From contig CAKRNX010000028.1 of assembly GCA_934371475.1 (NCBI GenBank), positions 1 through 19,706 of the forward strand: DNA of 19,706 nt. The letters are read 5' to 3'. Within the stretch, counting starts at the first letter, position 1, and each line of letters starts with the position of its first letter. Below are positions 7,446-13,411 of this stretch, piece after piece. The translations under genes and the position numbers were made by a program. The notes under the pieces are model-generated. The model saw nothing but the letters and a program-made list of their open reading frames with translations, did not search any database and was not told the origin of the DNA. This DNA comes from an uncultured Lachnospiraceae bacterium. GTDB taxonomy: Bacteria; Bacillota; Clostridia; Lachnospirales; Lachnospiraceae.

Positions 7446-7490
7446 TGGCGATGGGAGAGATCTTTTCAAGAATGCCGGGGCATTCTTGAA
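7446..7490 (+). repeat. Family B repeat, second hairpin only
   Basis: TTCAAGAATGCC (7465-7476) and GGCATTCTTGAA (7479-7490) form a perfect 12-bp stem around GG. The upstream variable hairpin is not recognisable here (GATGGCGATGGGAGAGATC). Confidence 0.8.
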
Positions 7491-7541
7491 TTTTCGACTG
7501 CCGTGGGGATTTGACTGACTAGGATTGTAAGGATACAGGAT

Positions 7542-7967
7542 ATGAAAAAGAAAAACACAGATGGTTTGCGGCAGGAACTGATGGATTCAACAGATCTGTC
7601 GCAGTTTTTATCGAGAAATCAGGAACAGTTTGTAAATAAAAATGTAGCAGAATTATTAAACTATCTGTTTGAAAAGAAAAATATTTCAAAGGCTGCGCTT
7701 GCCAAGTCAGCGGGAATGAGCGAGATCTATCTGCATCAGATATTTGCAGGGAGACGGACACCATCCAGAAATCGTCTGTTGTGTCTGTGCTACGGACTGG
7801 AGGCAAGCATAGAAGAAACACAGGAACTTTTAAGGCTGTGCGGGATGGCAGAGCTTTATCCGAAGCGGAAGCGAGATGCCATTATTTATTACGGGCTGCT
7901 TCATAAGCTTGATCTCTTTGTAATCAATGACAAGCTGTTTGATGAGAATGAAGATACGCTTTTCTGA
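7542..7967 (+). CDS. XRE-family helix-turn-helix regulator
   Basis: The 141-residue protein has an N-terminal helical extension (LSQFLSRNQEQF), then an XRE/Cro helix-turn-helix at about residues 33-92: ELLNYLFEKKNISKAALAKS, AGMSEIYLHQIFAGRRTPSR, and helices ending GLEASIEETQELLRLCGM. A conserved-looking tail follows (AELYPKRKRDAIIYYGLLHK, LDLFVINDKLFDENEDTLF). GGATACAGGAT precedes the ATG. It is divergent from the kinase gene with the repeat array between. The shape suggests a DNA-binding regulator whose tail could be a contact or phosphorylation target for the kinase. The pairing is inferred from position and needs comparison across genomes. Confidence 0.88.
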   Translation: MKKKNTDGLRQELMDSTDLSQFLSRNQEQFVNKNVAELLNYLFEKKNISKAALAKSAGMSEIYLHQIFAGRRTPSRNRLLCLCYGLEASIEETQELLRLCGMAELYPKRKRDAIIYYGLLHKLDLFVINDKLFDENEDTLF

Positions 7968-7993
7968 AAACCGGAGTATTCTTGAATGAAACA

Positions 7994-8021
7994 GAGCGGG
8001 ACATATGTCCTGCTTTTTTTA
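7994..8021 (+). terminator. Terminator of the XRE gene
   Basis: GCGGGACA (7996-8003) pairs with TGTCCTGC (8006-8013) with one G-T pair, followed by seven T. It lies 28 nt after the stop. Confidence 0.85.
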
Positions 8022-8023
8022 TG

Positions 8024-8056
8024 CTATAGGAAATTACGTCCTGTTTCACAGGAAAG
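8024..8056. repeat. Remnant of family A hairpin
   Basis: TATAGGAAATTACGTCCTG followed by TTTCACAGGAAAG is a scrambled remnant of the TTTCACAGGAAATTGCGTCC hairpin. The stem no longer forms cleanly. Confidence 0.5.
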
Positions 8057-8121
8057 TATCAATTCCTGATTAAGGAAAAATTAAGGAAATTATGAAAATA
8101 TTAAAAAAATAGGCAAAAAGC

Positions 8122-8150
8122 TTGACATAATTATTTCGGTTTGCTATGAT
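8122..8150 (+). promoter_or_regulatory. Promoter of the NlpC/P60 gene
   Basis: A consensus TTGACA (8122-8127), 17-nt spacer and TATGAT (8145-8150). Transcription should begin near 8157, giving an AT-rich leader of about 75 nt before the GGAGGT ribosome binding site at 8218-8223. Confidence 0.88.
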
Positions 8151-8231
8151 TACCGTGTGATAATTGTAACAAATTTGTAATAACTGTAATAAATAAAATA
8201 CATTTGGAAATATAGTTGGAGGTTGACATAA

Positions 8232-9968
8232 ATGATGAAGAAGGGGATCGCGAAATTTACTGCATTTTGTATGGCAGCAGGGCTGACATTTGGCGGAACA
8301 GGCGTTGTGTCCATGGCGACAGGTACAGAGCTGTCGCTGGTTGGACTGGGCAGCACCGTCAATGTGAGCGCGGTACAGAATGATACGGAGACAGAGGCGC
8401 AGGCCGTTGACGCAGATACATCAGCAGATACGGATGCTCAGTCTGTCGATACATCAGCAGATGCAGCAGCTGATACATATGCCGACGTACAGGACGTACA
8501 GACGGAAGAGACAGAGGCGGCTCCGGTTCTGGATACCAGCATGGTAGAGACGACAGGTTTTGCACAGTGTGAGGCGTATGTGAATATCCGTTCTTCTGCG
8601 GATACAGAGGGCGAAGTGATCGGATCACTGGCAAATAATGCTGCAGTATATATTCTGGGTGTGGATGAGAACGGATGGTACAGAGTAAGATCCGGTAACG
8701 TGGAAGGTTATGTAGCTTCCCAGTATATCGCGACCGGCGCAGCGGCAGAGGCTATTTCATCAGATGTAGGATATCATGTGGCAGAGGTCGGCGCGGAGGT
8801 ATTGAATGTGCGTTCAGAGCCGAGTGCAGATTCTGAGATTGTGGCTACAGTGACCAATACCCAGGAGGTAGAGGTGGTTGAGGACTGCGGCGAATGGCTG
8901 AAGGTTGCGGTTGATGCGGACTGCTACGGATATGTATCTGTGGAGTATGTGAATGCAGAGATGCAGTACAAAGTTGCTGAGACGGTAGAAGAGAAACAGG
9001 ACAGACTGGATGCCGAGTATCAGGCATATCTGGATGCGCAGGCAGCGGAGCAGGCACAGGCCGAGGCAGAGTACCAGGCATACCTGGATCAGCAGGCGGC
9101 AGAACAGGCACAGGCCGAGGCGGAATACCAGGCATACCTGGATGCACAGGCAGCGGCAGATGCGGCAGCACAGGAGACAACAGATGCGCAGGCACAGGCC
9201 GAGGCGGAATACCAGGCATACCTGGATGCACAGGCAGCAGCAGATCAGGCAACACAGCAGGCTGATGAGCAGGCGGCGATCGATGCGGCAAATGCGGCTC
9301 AGGAGCAGTATCAGCAATATCTGAATGCGCAGGCACAGGCGGACGCACAGGCGCAGGCAAAGGCAGACGCTGAGGCGGCAGCGAACCAGGCACAGAATGA
9401 TGCACAGCAGGCGCAGGACAATGCGGATGCATATGAAGATTATACAGACAATACCTATCAGGATGATACATCGTATGACGACAGCAGCTCTGATGACGGA
9501 AGTTATGATGACGGAAGCTACGATGACGGAAGCTACGACGATAGCAGCAGCTCTGATGACGGCAGCTACGATGATAGTTCTTCCGCAGGATCAGACGACA
9601 GTTCTTACAGCTCCACTGGTTCTGAGATCGTGAACTTTGCAGTACAGTTCGTTGGAAATCCTTACGTATGGGGCGGTACCAGCCTGACCAACGGAGCTGA
9701 CTGTTCCGGATTTACACAGTCTGTATTTGCGCACTTTGGTATCAGCCTTCCCAGAACAGCAGCAGAGCAGTGCGGAAGCGGTACACCGGTTGATCTGGGA
9801 TCTATCCAGCCGGGTGATCTGCTTTTCTATGATGGTGGAAGCGGTATCGGTCATGTAAGTATTTACATGGGCAACGGACAGGTGGTACATGCAAGTAATG
9901 CCAGCACAGGCATCACAATCTCCAGCTACGGATACAGAACTCCGTGTGCGGCAAGAAGATATTTCTAA
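8232..9968 (+). CDS. Secreted SH3b/NlpC-P60 cell-wall hydrolase
   Basis: The 578-residue protein has a signal peptide (residues 1-30), an Asp/Ala/Thr/Glu-rich region (50-100), two bacterial SH3 domains (about 110-168 with AYVNIRSSADTEGEVIGSL, and 180-240 with VLNVRSEPSADSEIV), an Ala/Gln-rich helical section (255-400) with EYQAYLD at 262-, 280-, 298- and 326- and a weaker copy near 358, a Ser/Asp/Tyr tail (410-463), and a C-terminal NlpC/P60 domain. Catalytic residues are Cys 491 (ADCSGF), His 541 (GHVSIY) and His 553 (VVHASN). The family cleaves gamma-D-Glu-diamino acid bonds in peptidoglycan; the SH3 domains bind the wall. It probably acts in cell separation or remodelling. GGAGGT 8 nt before ATG 8232 sets the start. 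Confidence 0.95.
   Translation: MMKKGIAKFTAFCMAAGLTFGGTGVVSMATGTELSLVGLGSTVNVSAVQNDTETEAQAVDADTSADTDAQSVDTSADAAADTYADVQDVQTEETEAAPVLDTSMVETTGFAQCEAYVNIRSSADTEGEVIGSLANNAAVYILGVDENGWYRVRSGNVEGYVASQYIATGAAAEAISSDVGYHVAEVGAEVLNVRSEPSADSEIVATVTNTQEVEVVEDCGEWLKVAVDADCYGYVSVEYVNAEMQYKVAETVEEKQDRLDAEYQAYLDAQAAEQAQAEAEYQAYLDQQAAEQAQAEAEYQAYLDAQAAADAAAQETTDAQAQAEAEYQAYLDAQAAADQATQQADEQAAIDAANAAQEQYQQYLNAQAQADAQAQAKADAEAAANQAQNDAQQAQDNADAYEDYTDNTYQDDTSYDDSSSDDGSYDDGSYDDGSYDDSSSSDDGSYDDSSSAGSDDSSYSSTGSEIVNFAVQFVGNPYVWGGTSLTNGADCSGFTQSVFAHFGISLPRTAAEQCGSGTPVDLGSIQPGDLLFYDGGSGIGHVSIYMGNGQVVHASNASTGITISSYGYRTPCAARRYF
9006..9320 (+). repeat. In-frame 54-bp repeats in the NlpC/P60 gene
   Basis: Units begin at the codons for EYQAYLD near 9015, 9069, 9123 and 9207; the first three are spaced exactly 54 bp. 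The GAG-TAC-CAG-GCA-TAC-CTG core is nearly identical between units. Such repeats can gain or lose copies by slippage or recombination. Confidence 0.85.
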
Positions 9969-9996
9969 TCGATATTGATCGATGTAAAATAACAGG

Positions 9997-10042
9997 CTCT
10001 TTGCTCTGAATGCAGATCGCGGACAGAGCAGAGAGTTTTTTT
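9997..10042 (+). terminator. Terminator of the NlpC/P60 gene
   Basis: CTCTTTGCTCTG (9997-10008) pairs with CAGAGCAGAGAG (10024-10035) with one mismatch, followed by seven T. A family A repeat begins 2 nt after the T-run. Confidence 0.85.
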
Positions 10043-10043
10043 C

Positions 10044-10177
10044 TTTCACAGGAAACTGCTAACGTAGCCTGCTCGCGCACGGAACAAAAGCTGTGCAGTC
10101 GAAGCAGTGACTCGCGAGGTGTGCGAAGCACACGTTTGTTTGGCCACGGGAAAATGCGTCCGGTGAAATAAAAAGCC
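10044..10177 (+). repeat. Family A repeat, diverged copy
   Basis: It opens with TTTCACAGGAAA but jumps to CTGCTAACGTAGCCTGCTCG, the alternative middle also seen at 3722-3846, then GAACAAAAG...CACGTTTGTT. A second, decayed first-hairpin (CCACGGG...TCCGGTG) and AAAAAGCC follow, as in a tandem array that lost its second unit. Confidence 0.82.
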
Positions 10178-10265
10178 TTTAACAGAATAAATCGTCCGAT
10201 TTTATATACAATATTCTGATAATTATTTCTTAAAATTTTCTTAGATTTTACAATCCTGAAAAATA
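10178..10265. other. AT-rich stretch beside the DnaA boxes
   Basis: The segment from TTTAACAGAATAAATCG to ATTTTACAATCCTGAA is visibly AT-rich (TTTTATATACAATATTCTG, AATTATTTCTTAAAATTTTC). AT-rich DNA next to a DnaA-box cluster is what a DNA unwinding element would look like, though AT-rich intergenic DNA is also ordinary. Confidence 0.5.
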
Positions 10266-10340
10266 TAAGGTGAAAAAATGCACAAATTCTGGCGGGTAAA
10301 GGGGAGATATGGCGGAACGTGTATGTGGGAATGTGGAAAG

Positions 10341-10439
10341 TTATCCACACTCATCCACACTGTATGGTGGATGAAAAACGGTGAAATAAAAGTTATACAC
10401 CGAATTATCCACATTATCCACATTTTCATGTGTGTATAA
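10341..10439. other. DnaA-box cluster (possible origin or DnaA-titration site)
   Basis: Within 99 bp there are four exact matches to TTATNCACA: TTATCCACA at 10341-10349, 10405-10413 and 10414-10422 (these last two abut), and TTATACACA on the minus strand at 10431-10439. One-mismatch boxes lie at 10351-10359 (TCATCCACA) and 10393-10401 (TTATACACC). TCATCCAC (10351-10358) is mirrored by GTGGATGA (10367-10374). No dnaA or dnaN is in the window. Known parallels are the dispersed DnaA-box clusters of Bacillus subtilis and datA/DARS of Escherichia coli; an origin proper is also possible. Confidence 0.8.
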
Positions 10440-10634
10440 AGCGTATTTTGACGAAACATGAAAAGAACAGGCGTTTTGTTCATAGTGATTAAAAGGGGTA
10501 AAAGAATACGGGAAAAAGCAGGCAATTCCTGGATTTTAAATAGTAAATTAATTGTGTGAAAAAACAGAATTTTCTTTAAAAAACAGGGAATTAATTATAG
10601 AGAAGTTTTTGCCTGTAACAAAAAGCGGGTGCAG
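10440..10634. other. AT-rich gene-free DNA right of the DnaA boxes
   Basis: I see no gene here. The part from 10536 to 10605 is AT-rich (TTTTAAATAGTAAATTAATT, TTTTCTTTAAAAAACAGGG). It runs up to the promoter of the next gene. Confidence 0.5.
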
Positions 10635-10663
10635 TTGTAGAAGGCGGGATAATCTGCTATAGT
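10635..10663 (+). promoter_or_regulatory. Candidate promoter of the phospholipase C-like gene
   Basis: TTGTAG (10635-10640), 17-nt spacer, TATAGT (10658-10663). Transcription would begin near 10670 and leave a leader of about 170 nt before the chosen start codon. Confidence 0.6.
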
Positions 10664-10840
10664 AAGGAAGAGATGAAAAAAATTTCAGGAATATCCTATT
10701 TTGTGTATTTAAGAATACCTTGGTATTTTATTAAGAGGCAGCAGGATGGGGATATTTACTTATATATGAGAGTGTGCATGTATGAACAGGCAGGGGAGCG
10801 GGCTGGAATTGTCTGCCTGATTGGCAAGGAGGTAATGATT

Positions 10841-11371
10841 ATGAAAACAGAAGATCATCTTGCGCTGGCCAGGTCACTGACCCGACCAATGAATATAAGC
10901 AGGTGGCAGAAAGAAGCATTTTGTTTTGGAAATATCGAACCGGATTACAATCGGCTTTCTTATCTGGGGCACAGAAAAGAACATTTTTCCAACGGGCACA
11001 GTTATCAGTGCCGCAAAAAGTATATCTTTGAGTTTATGAGCAGACCGTATCAGGATAATGTTCTCTGGTGGTACAGAGCGGGAAAGGTGTTCCACTATAT
11101 GACGGACTCGTTCTGCAGACCGCATAATCCGGAATTTGGCTATAACAGTGCTGCACATGTAAAGTATGAGTTTGGACTGCATGATATATTTAAGCGGGCG
11201 ATGAAGGGAAATCCCTGGAAGATCCCGAAAGTGGAGCCAGATCTTCGCAGCTGGCTTGAGATCAGGCATCTGCGGTATATGGCGAGGACAAAGGGTGTTC
11301 AGGACGATTGCTACTATATCATCACGACAGTGACAGCAGTCTGGAACTGGATGATAGAGAATAAGATCTGA
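10841..11371 (+). CDS. Zinc-dependent phospholipase C-like protein
   Basis: The 176-residue product starts MKTEDHLALARSLTRP. It carries spaced metal-ligand-type residues in the order seen in bacterial zinc-dependent phospholipase C-like proteins: FGNIEPD (D35), H44, GHSY (H53), the core FHYMTDSFCRPHN (H86, D89, H95) and HVKYEFGLH (H106, E110, H114). There is no signal peptide, so it acts in the cytoplasm or its substrate differs from the secreted toxins. The frame is open back to 10673, but AAGGAGGT at 10826-10833 fits ATG 10841 (7 nt); ATG 10835 is too close. It stands alone between its own promoter and terminator. The precise substrate is unknown. Confidence 0.82.
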   Translation: MKTEDHLALARSLTRPMNISRWQKEAFCFGNIEPDYNRLSYLGHRKEHFSNGHSYQCRKKYIFEFMSRPYQDNVLWWYRAGKVFHYMTDSFCRPHNPEFGYNSAAHVKYEFGLHDIFKRAMKGNPWKIPKVEPDLRSWLEIRHLRYMARTKGVQDDCYYIITTVTAVWNWMIENKI

Positions 11372-11385
11372 AAAAGTTCAGGAAT

Positions 11386-11440
11386 AAAATACCTCGAAGG
11401 CAGACAGGTAAAACGGAACATACTGCTTTCGAGGTATTTT
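11386..11440. terminator. Bidirectional terminator hairpin
   Basis: AAAATACCTCGAAGGCAG (11386-11403) pairs with CTGCTTTCGAGGTATTTT (11423-11440), an 18-bp stem with one G-T pair. The A/T ends supply a T-run on either strand, so it can end both the phospholipase C-like gene and the convergent carboxypeptidase gene. Confidence 0.8.
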
Positions 11441-11444
11441 ACTT

Positions 11445-11574
11445 TAGAGCGTGTTAAAAAACATTTCCGCGATCTGCAAGCCCCACTTTGCGGTATACTT
11501 TGCCCTTATTCGGGCAAAATCTTCCACGAACTGGAACTCGCAGCTCACAAAAAGCCTTTTTCAAACACGCTTTA
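11445..11574. mobile_element. Family C: MITE-like inverted-repeat element flanked by TA
   Basis: About 126 bp lies between two TA dinucleotides (11445-11446 and 11573-11574). The ends are GAGCGTGTTAAAAAA and TTTTTCAAACACGCTT, imperfect inverted repeats. An inner hairpin TTTGCCC/GGGCAAA lies at 11499-11518. It has no coding capacity. TA at both ends is what IS630/mariner-type insertions leave. The right TA is the first part of the carboxypeptidase TAA stop. Confidence 0.65.
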
Positions 11575-13074
11575 GGACAAATGATAAATTTCCGTATATT
11601 TTTTTGTGAAATAGCGCAGCAGCGGTTCGGCGCTCAGTTCTTTGCCGCACACCTCACGGATCACATCCTTGGGAAGACGGAGACCGCCGTACCAGTGAAT
11701 GTGGGTGTTCAGCCATCTGGTGATTGTCTTGATATTGCCTGCAGCCAGAATGGCATCCAGATCGCCGAGATCCTCTTCCATGGCATCCAGGAACATTCCA
11801 TCATAAATATTGCCCAGCAGATAGGACGGGAAATAACCGAAAGAGCCGTCTGACCAGTGCATATCCTGGAGAATGCCTTCGGAATCTTTTTCGGGAGTTA
11901 CCTGCAGATAGTCCTGCATTTTCCGGTTCCAGAGAGCGGGAAGTTCACTTACCGGTACATGGTCGCGGAAGATTGCCTGTTCGATTTCATAGCGGATGAT
12001 GATATGGAGGCCGTAGGTGACCTCATCTGCCTCTGTACGGATCAGGCTGCCCTGTACATGGTTGATCTCCCGGTAAAAGTCGTCCAGGGAGACTTTTTTC
12101 AGATCGGGCAGCAGTTCCTGGATCTGTTCATAGACCGGCAGCCAGAAATTGCGGTTTCGGCCGAGAACATTTTCAAAGAAACGGGACTGGCTTTCATGGA
12201 TGCCCATATAGCGGCAGTCATCGGCCGGTGTGCCGGACAGAGCCGGATTGACATTCTGTTCAAAGATGGCATGTCCGCCTTCATGGATGGCCGAGAACAT
12301 GGCGGAGATGGCATTGTCGGGATAAAAATGGTTGGTCACGCGCACATCACGGCGGGAGAAGCCCTGCGTGAAGGGGTGTTCGCTGGCGGCAGTAACACCG
12401 GCTTCTTTGTCAAAACCGATATAGCCAAGCAGCAGATCCTGCACTTTTTTCTGGTCATCGGGATCGTAGTATCCGTCCAGAAGGTGACTGTCAGGCTGAG
12501 GAGCGGCCAGGATTTTCTTCACCAGGGGAACAAGGCCTTCTTTCAGCTCTTCAAAGATCCGGTCGATTGTAGCGGAATCCATTCCTTCCTCAAACTGATT
12601 TAACAGTACATCGTAGACATCCTGGCCGGGATGGGTGTAGGCGCATTTCTGTCTGGTCAGTTCAATGAGCTTTTCCAGATGAGGCGCAAAGATGGAAAAG
12701 TCGGAGGCCTGTTTTGCTTCCTGCCATGCCTGCATAGACGCATTTTTTGCGGCTACCATCTTTTCATAAAATTCTTTTGGAATGCGTCTGTTTTCGTCCA
12801 TTTCGCGCTTCATGATGCGCACGGTAAACTGCATCACCTCATCGAGCTGATCATACTCAGCCGGCTGCTGCAGAGCTTCCAGCAGGCTGTAGAGTTCATC
12901 GGAGGTGGAGAGGACAAATTCTTCGGTAGAAAAATAGGTGAGTGCATCGGACATCTCTTCGTAGCCTTTTTTGGGTGTGGCGGTATAGAGATCCCACATC
13001 AGCAGAGTGTTGACGCGGCTGTAGAGCTGCATCTTTTTCAGATAATCTTTGAATTGTTCCTGTGTCTGGCTCAT
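11572..13074 (-). CDS. M32-family metallocarboxypeptidase
   Basis: The 500-residue protein is full length for family M32 (about 500). The zinc site is HEGGH at 264-268 with Glu 294 in HESQSR (293-298) as third ligand. Other family motifs are HPF (233-235), DVRVTNHF (243-250), IRTEADEVTY (345-354) and YFPSYLLGNIYDG (414-426). It releases C-terminal residues from peptides in the cytoplasm; no signal peptide is present. AAGGAG 9 nt before the ATG sets the start. It is a single gene converging on the phospholipase C-like gene, with the shared terminator and family C element between. A TATACT box at 13105-13110 could be its -10, abutting a family B repeat, but no good -35 is seen. Confidence 0.95.
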   Translation of the reverse strand: MSQTQEQFKDYLKKMQLYSRVNTLLMWDLYTATPKKGYEEMSDALTYFSTEEFVLSTSDELYSLLEALQQPAEYDQLDEVMQFTVRIMKREMDENRRIPKEFYEKMVAAKNASMQAWQEAKQASDFSIFAPHLEKLIELTRQKCAYTHPGQDVYDVLLNQFEEGMDSATIDRIFEELKEGLVPLVKKILAAPQPDSHLLDGYYDPDDQKKVQDLLLGYIGFDKEAGVTAASEHPFTQGFSRRDVRVTNHFYPDNAISAMFSAIHEGGHAIFEQNVNPALSGTPADDCRYMGIHESQSRFFENVLGRNRNFWLPVYEQIQELLPDLKKVSLDDFYREINHVQGSLIRTEADEVTYGLHIIIRYEIEQAIFRDHVPVSELPALWNRKMQDYLQVTPEKDSEGILQDMHWSDGSFGYFPSYLLGNIYDGMFLDAMEEDLGDLDAILAAGNIKTITRWLNTHIHWYGGLRLPKDVIREVCGKELSAEPLLRYFTKKYTEIYHLS

Positions 13075-13105
13075 AATCGTTCTCCTTGTATATGAAAATA
13101 ATGAA

Positions 13106-13163
13106 GTATACCGGATGTGAGATGATGCTCATCTCGCAGCAAGAATGCCGGGGCATTCTTGAA
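13106..13163 (+). repeat. Family B repeat, complete copy
   Basis: TATACCGGATGTGAGATGA leads into hairpin 1, GAGATGA/TCATCTC (13119-13135), then CGCAG and hairpin 2, CAAGAATGCC/GGCATTCTTG (13140-13161, GG loop). It lies in the 337-nt gap between the carboxypeptidase and caspase-like genes. The rest of the gap holds two TTGTGTTTTTTCT direct repeats (about 13166-13195) and the next promoter. Confidence 0.88.
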
Positions 13164-13264
13164 TTGTGTTTTTTCTATAATTGTGTTTTTTCTGTGCAGT
13201 AAGAGTATATCACATAGAAACTTTGCCGGGCAAGTGAATAGATCTGTCCGATATTATTTCAGTA

Positions 13265-13273
13265 TGTTATAAT
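13265..13273 (+). promoter_or_regulatory. Extended -10 promoter of the caspase-like gene
   Basis: TGTTATAAT is a perfect -10 with the TGn extension. The -35 region has no good match. The leader to ATG 13412 would be about 130 nt. Confidence 0.6.
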
Positions 13274-13411
13274 TTTAAAGACAAGCAGGCGGCAAGAAGG
13301 TATTATGCAGGATATCTGCAGAAAATACAAACATTGCCCGGTGCCGGGTTTGCTGTGAAATACCGGTTGTAAGGGAGAAGGCTGGGAGTTGCCGCAGAAG
13401 GAGGAAGAGGA

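Larger units (their letters stand above)
7213..7541. other. Gene-free stretch upstream of the XRE regulator
   Basis: This 329-nt stretch holds an orphan terminator-like hairpin (7264-7289), an AT-rich segment (about 7290-7435), and a family B hairpin (7465-7490). The XRE gene must be transcribed from somewhere here, but I see no -35/-10 pair good enough to call. Confidence 0.6.

Noticed and set aside
8814..9633. Long frames antisense to, or shifted within, the NlpC/P60 repeat region
   Set aside because: They are shadows of the repetitive coding sequence, with biased Leu/Cys or Arg/His composition and no start signals.
10278..10439. A 53-codon plus-strand frame (MHKFWRVKGRYGG...) with an AAGG upstream
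   Set aside because: It is composed largely of the DnaA boxes (repeated I-I-H-I), ends within the last box, and its composition is unlike a protein. The boxes explain the sequence better.
10341..10439. Calling the DnaA-box cluster the chromosomal origin outright
   Set aside because: No dnaA, dnaN, rpmH or gyrB is nearby and gene directions do not switch cleanly here; kept as a DnaA-binding cluster.
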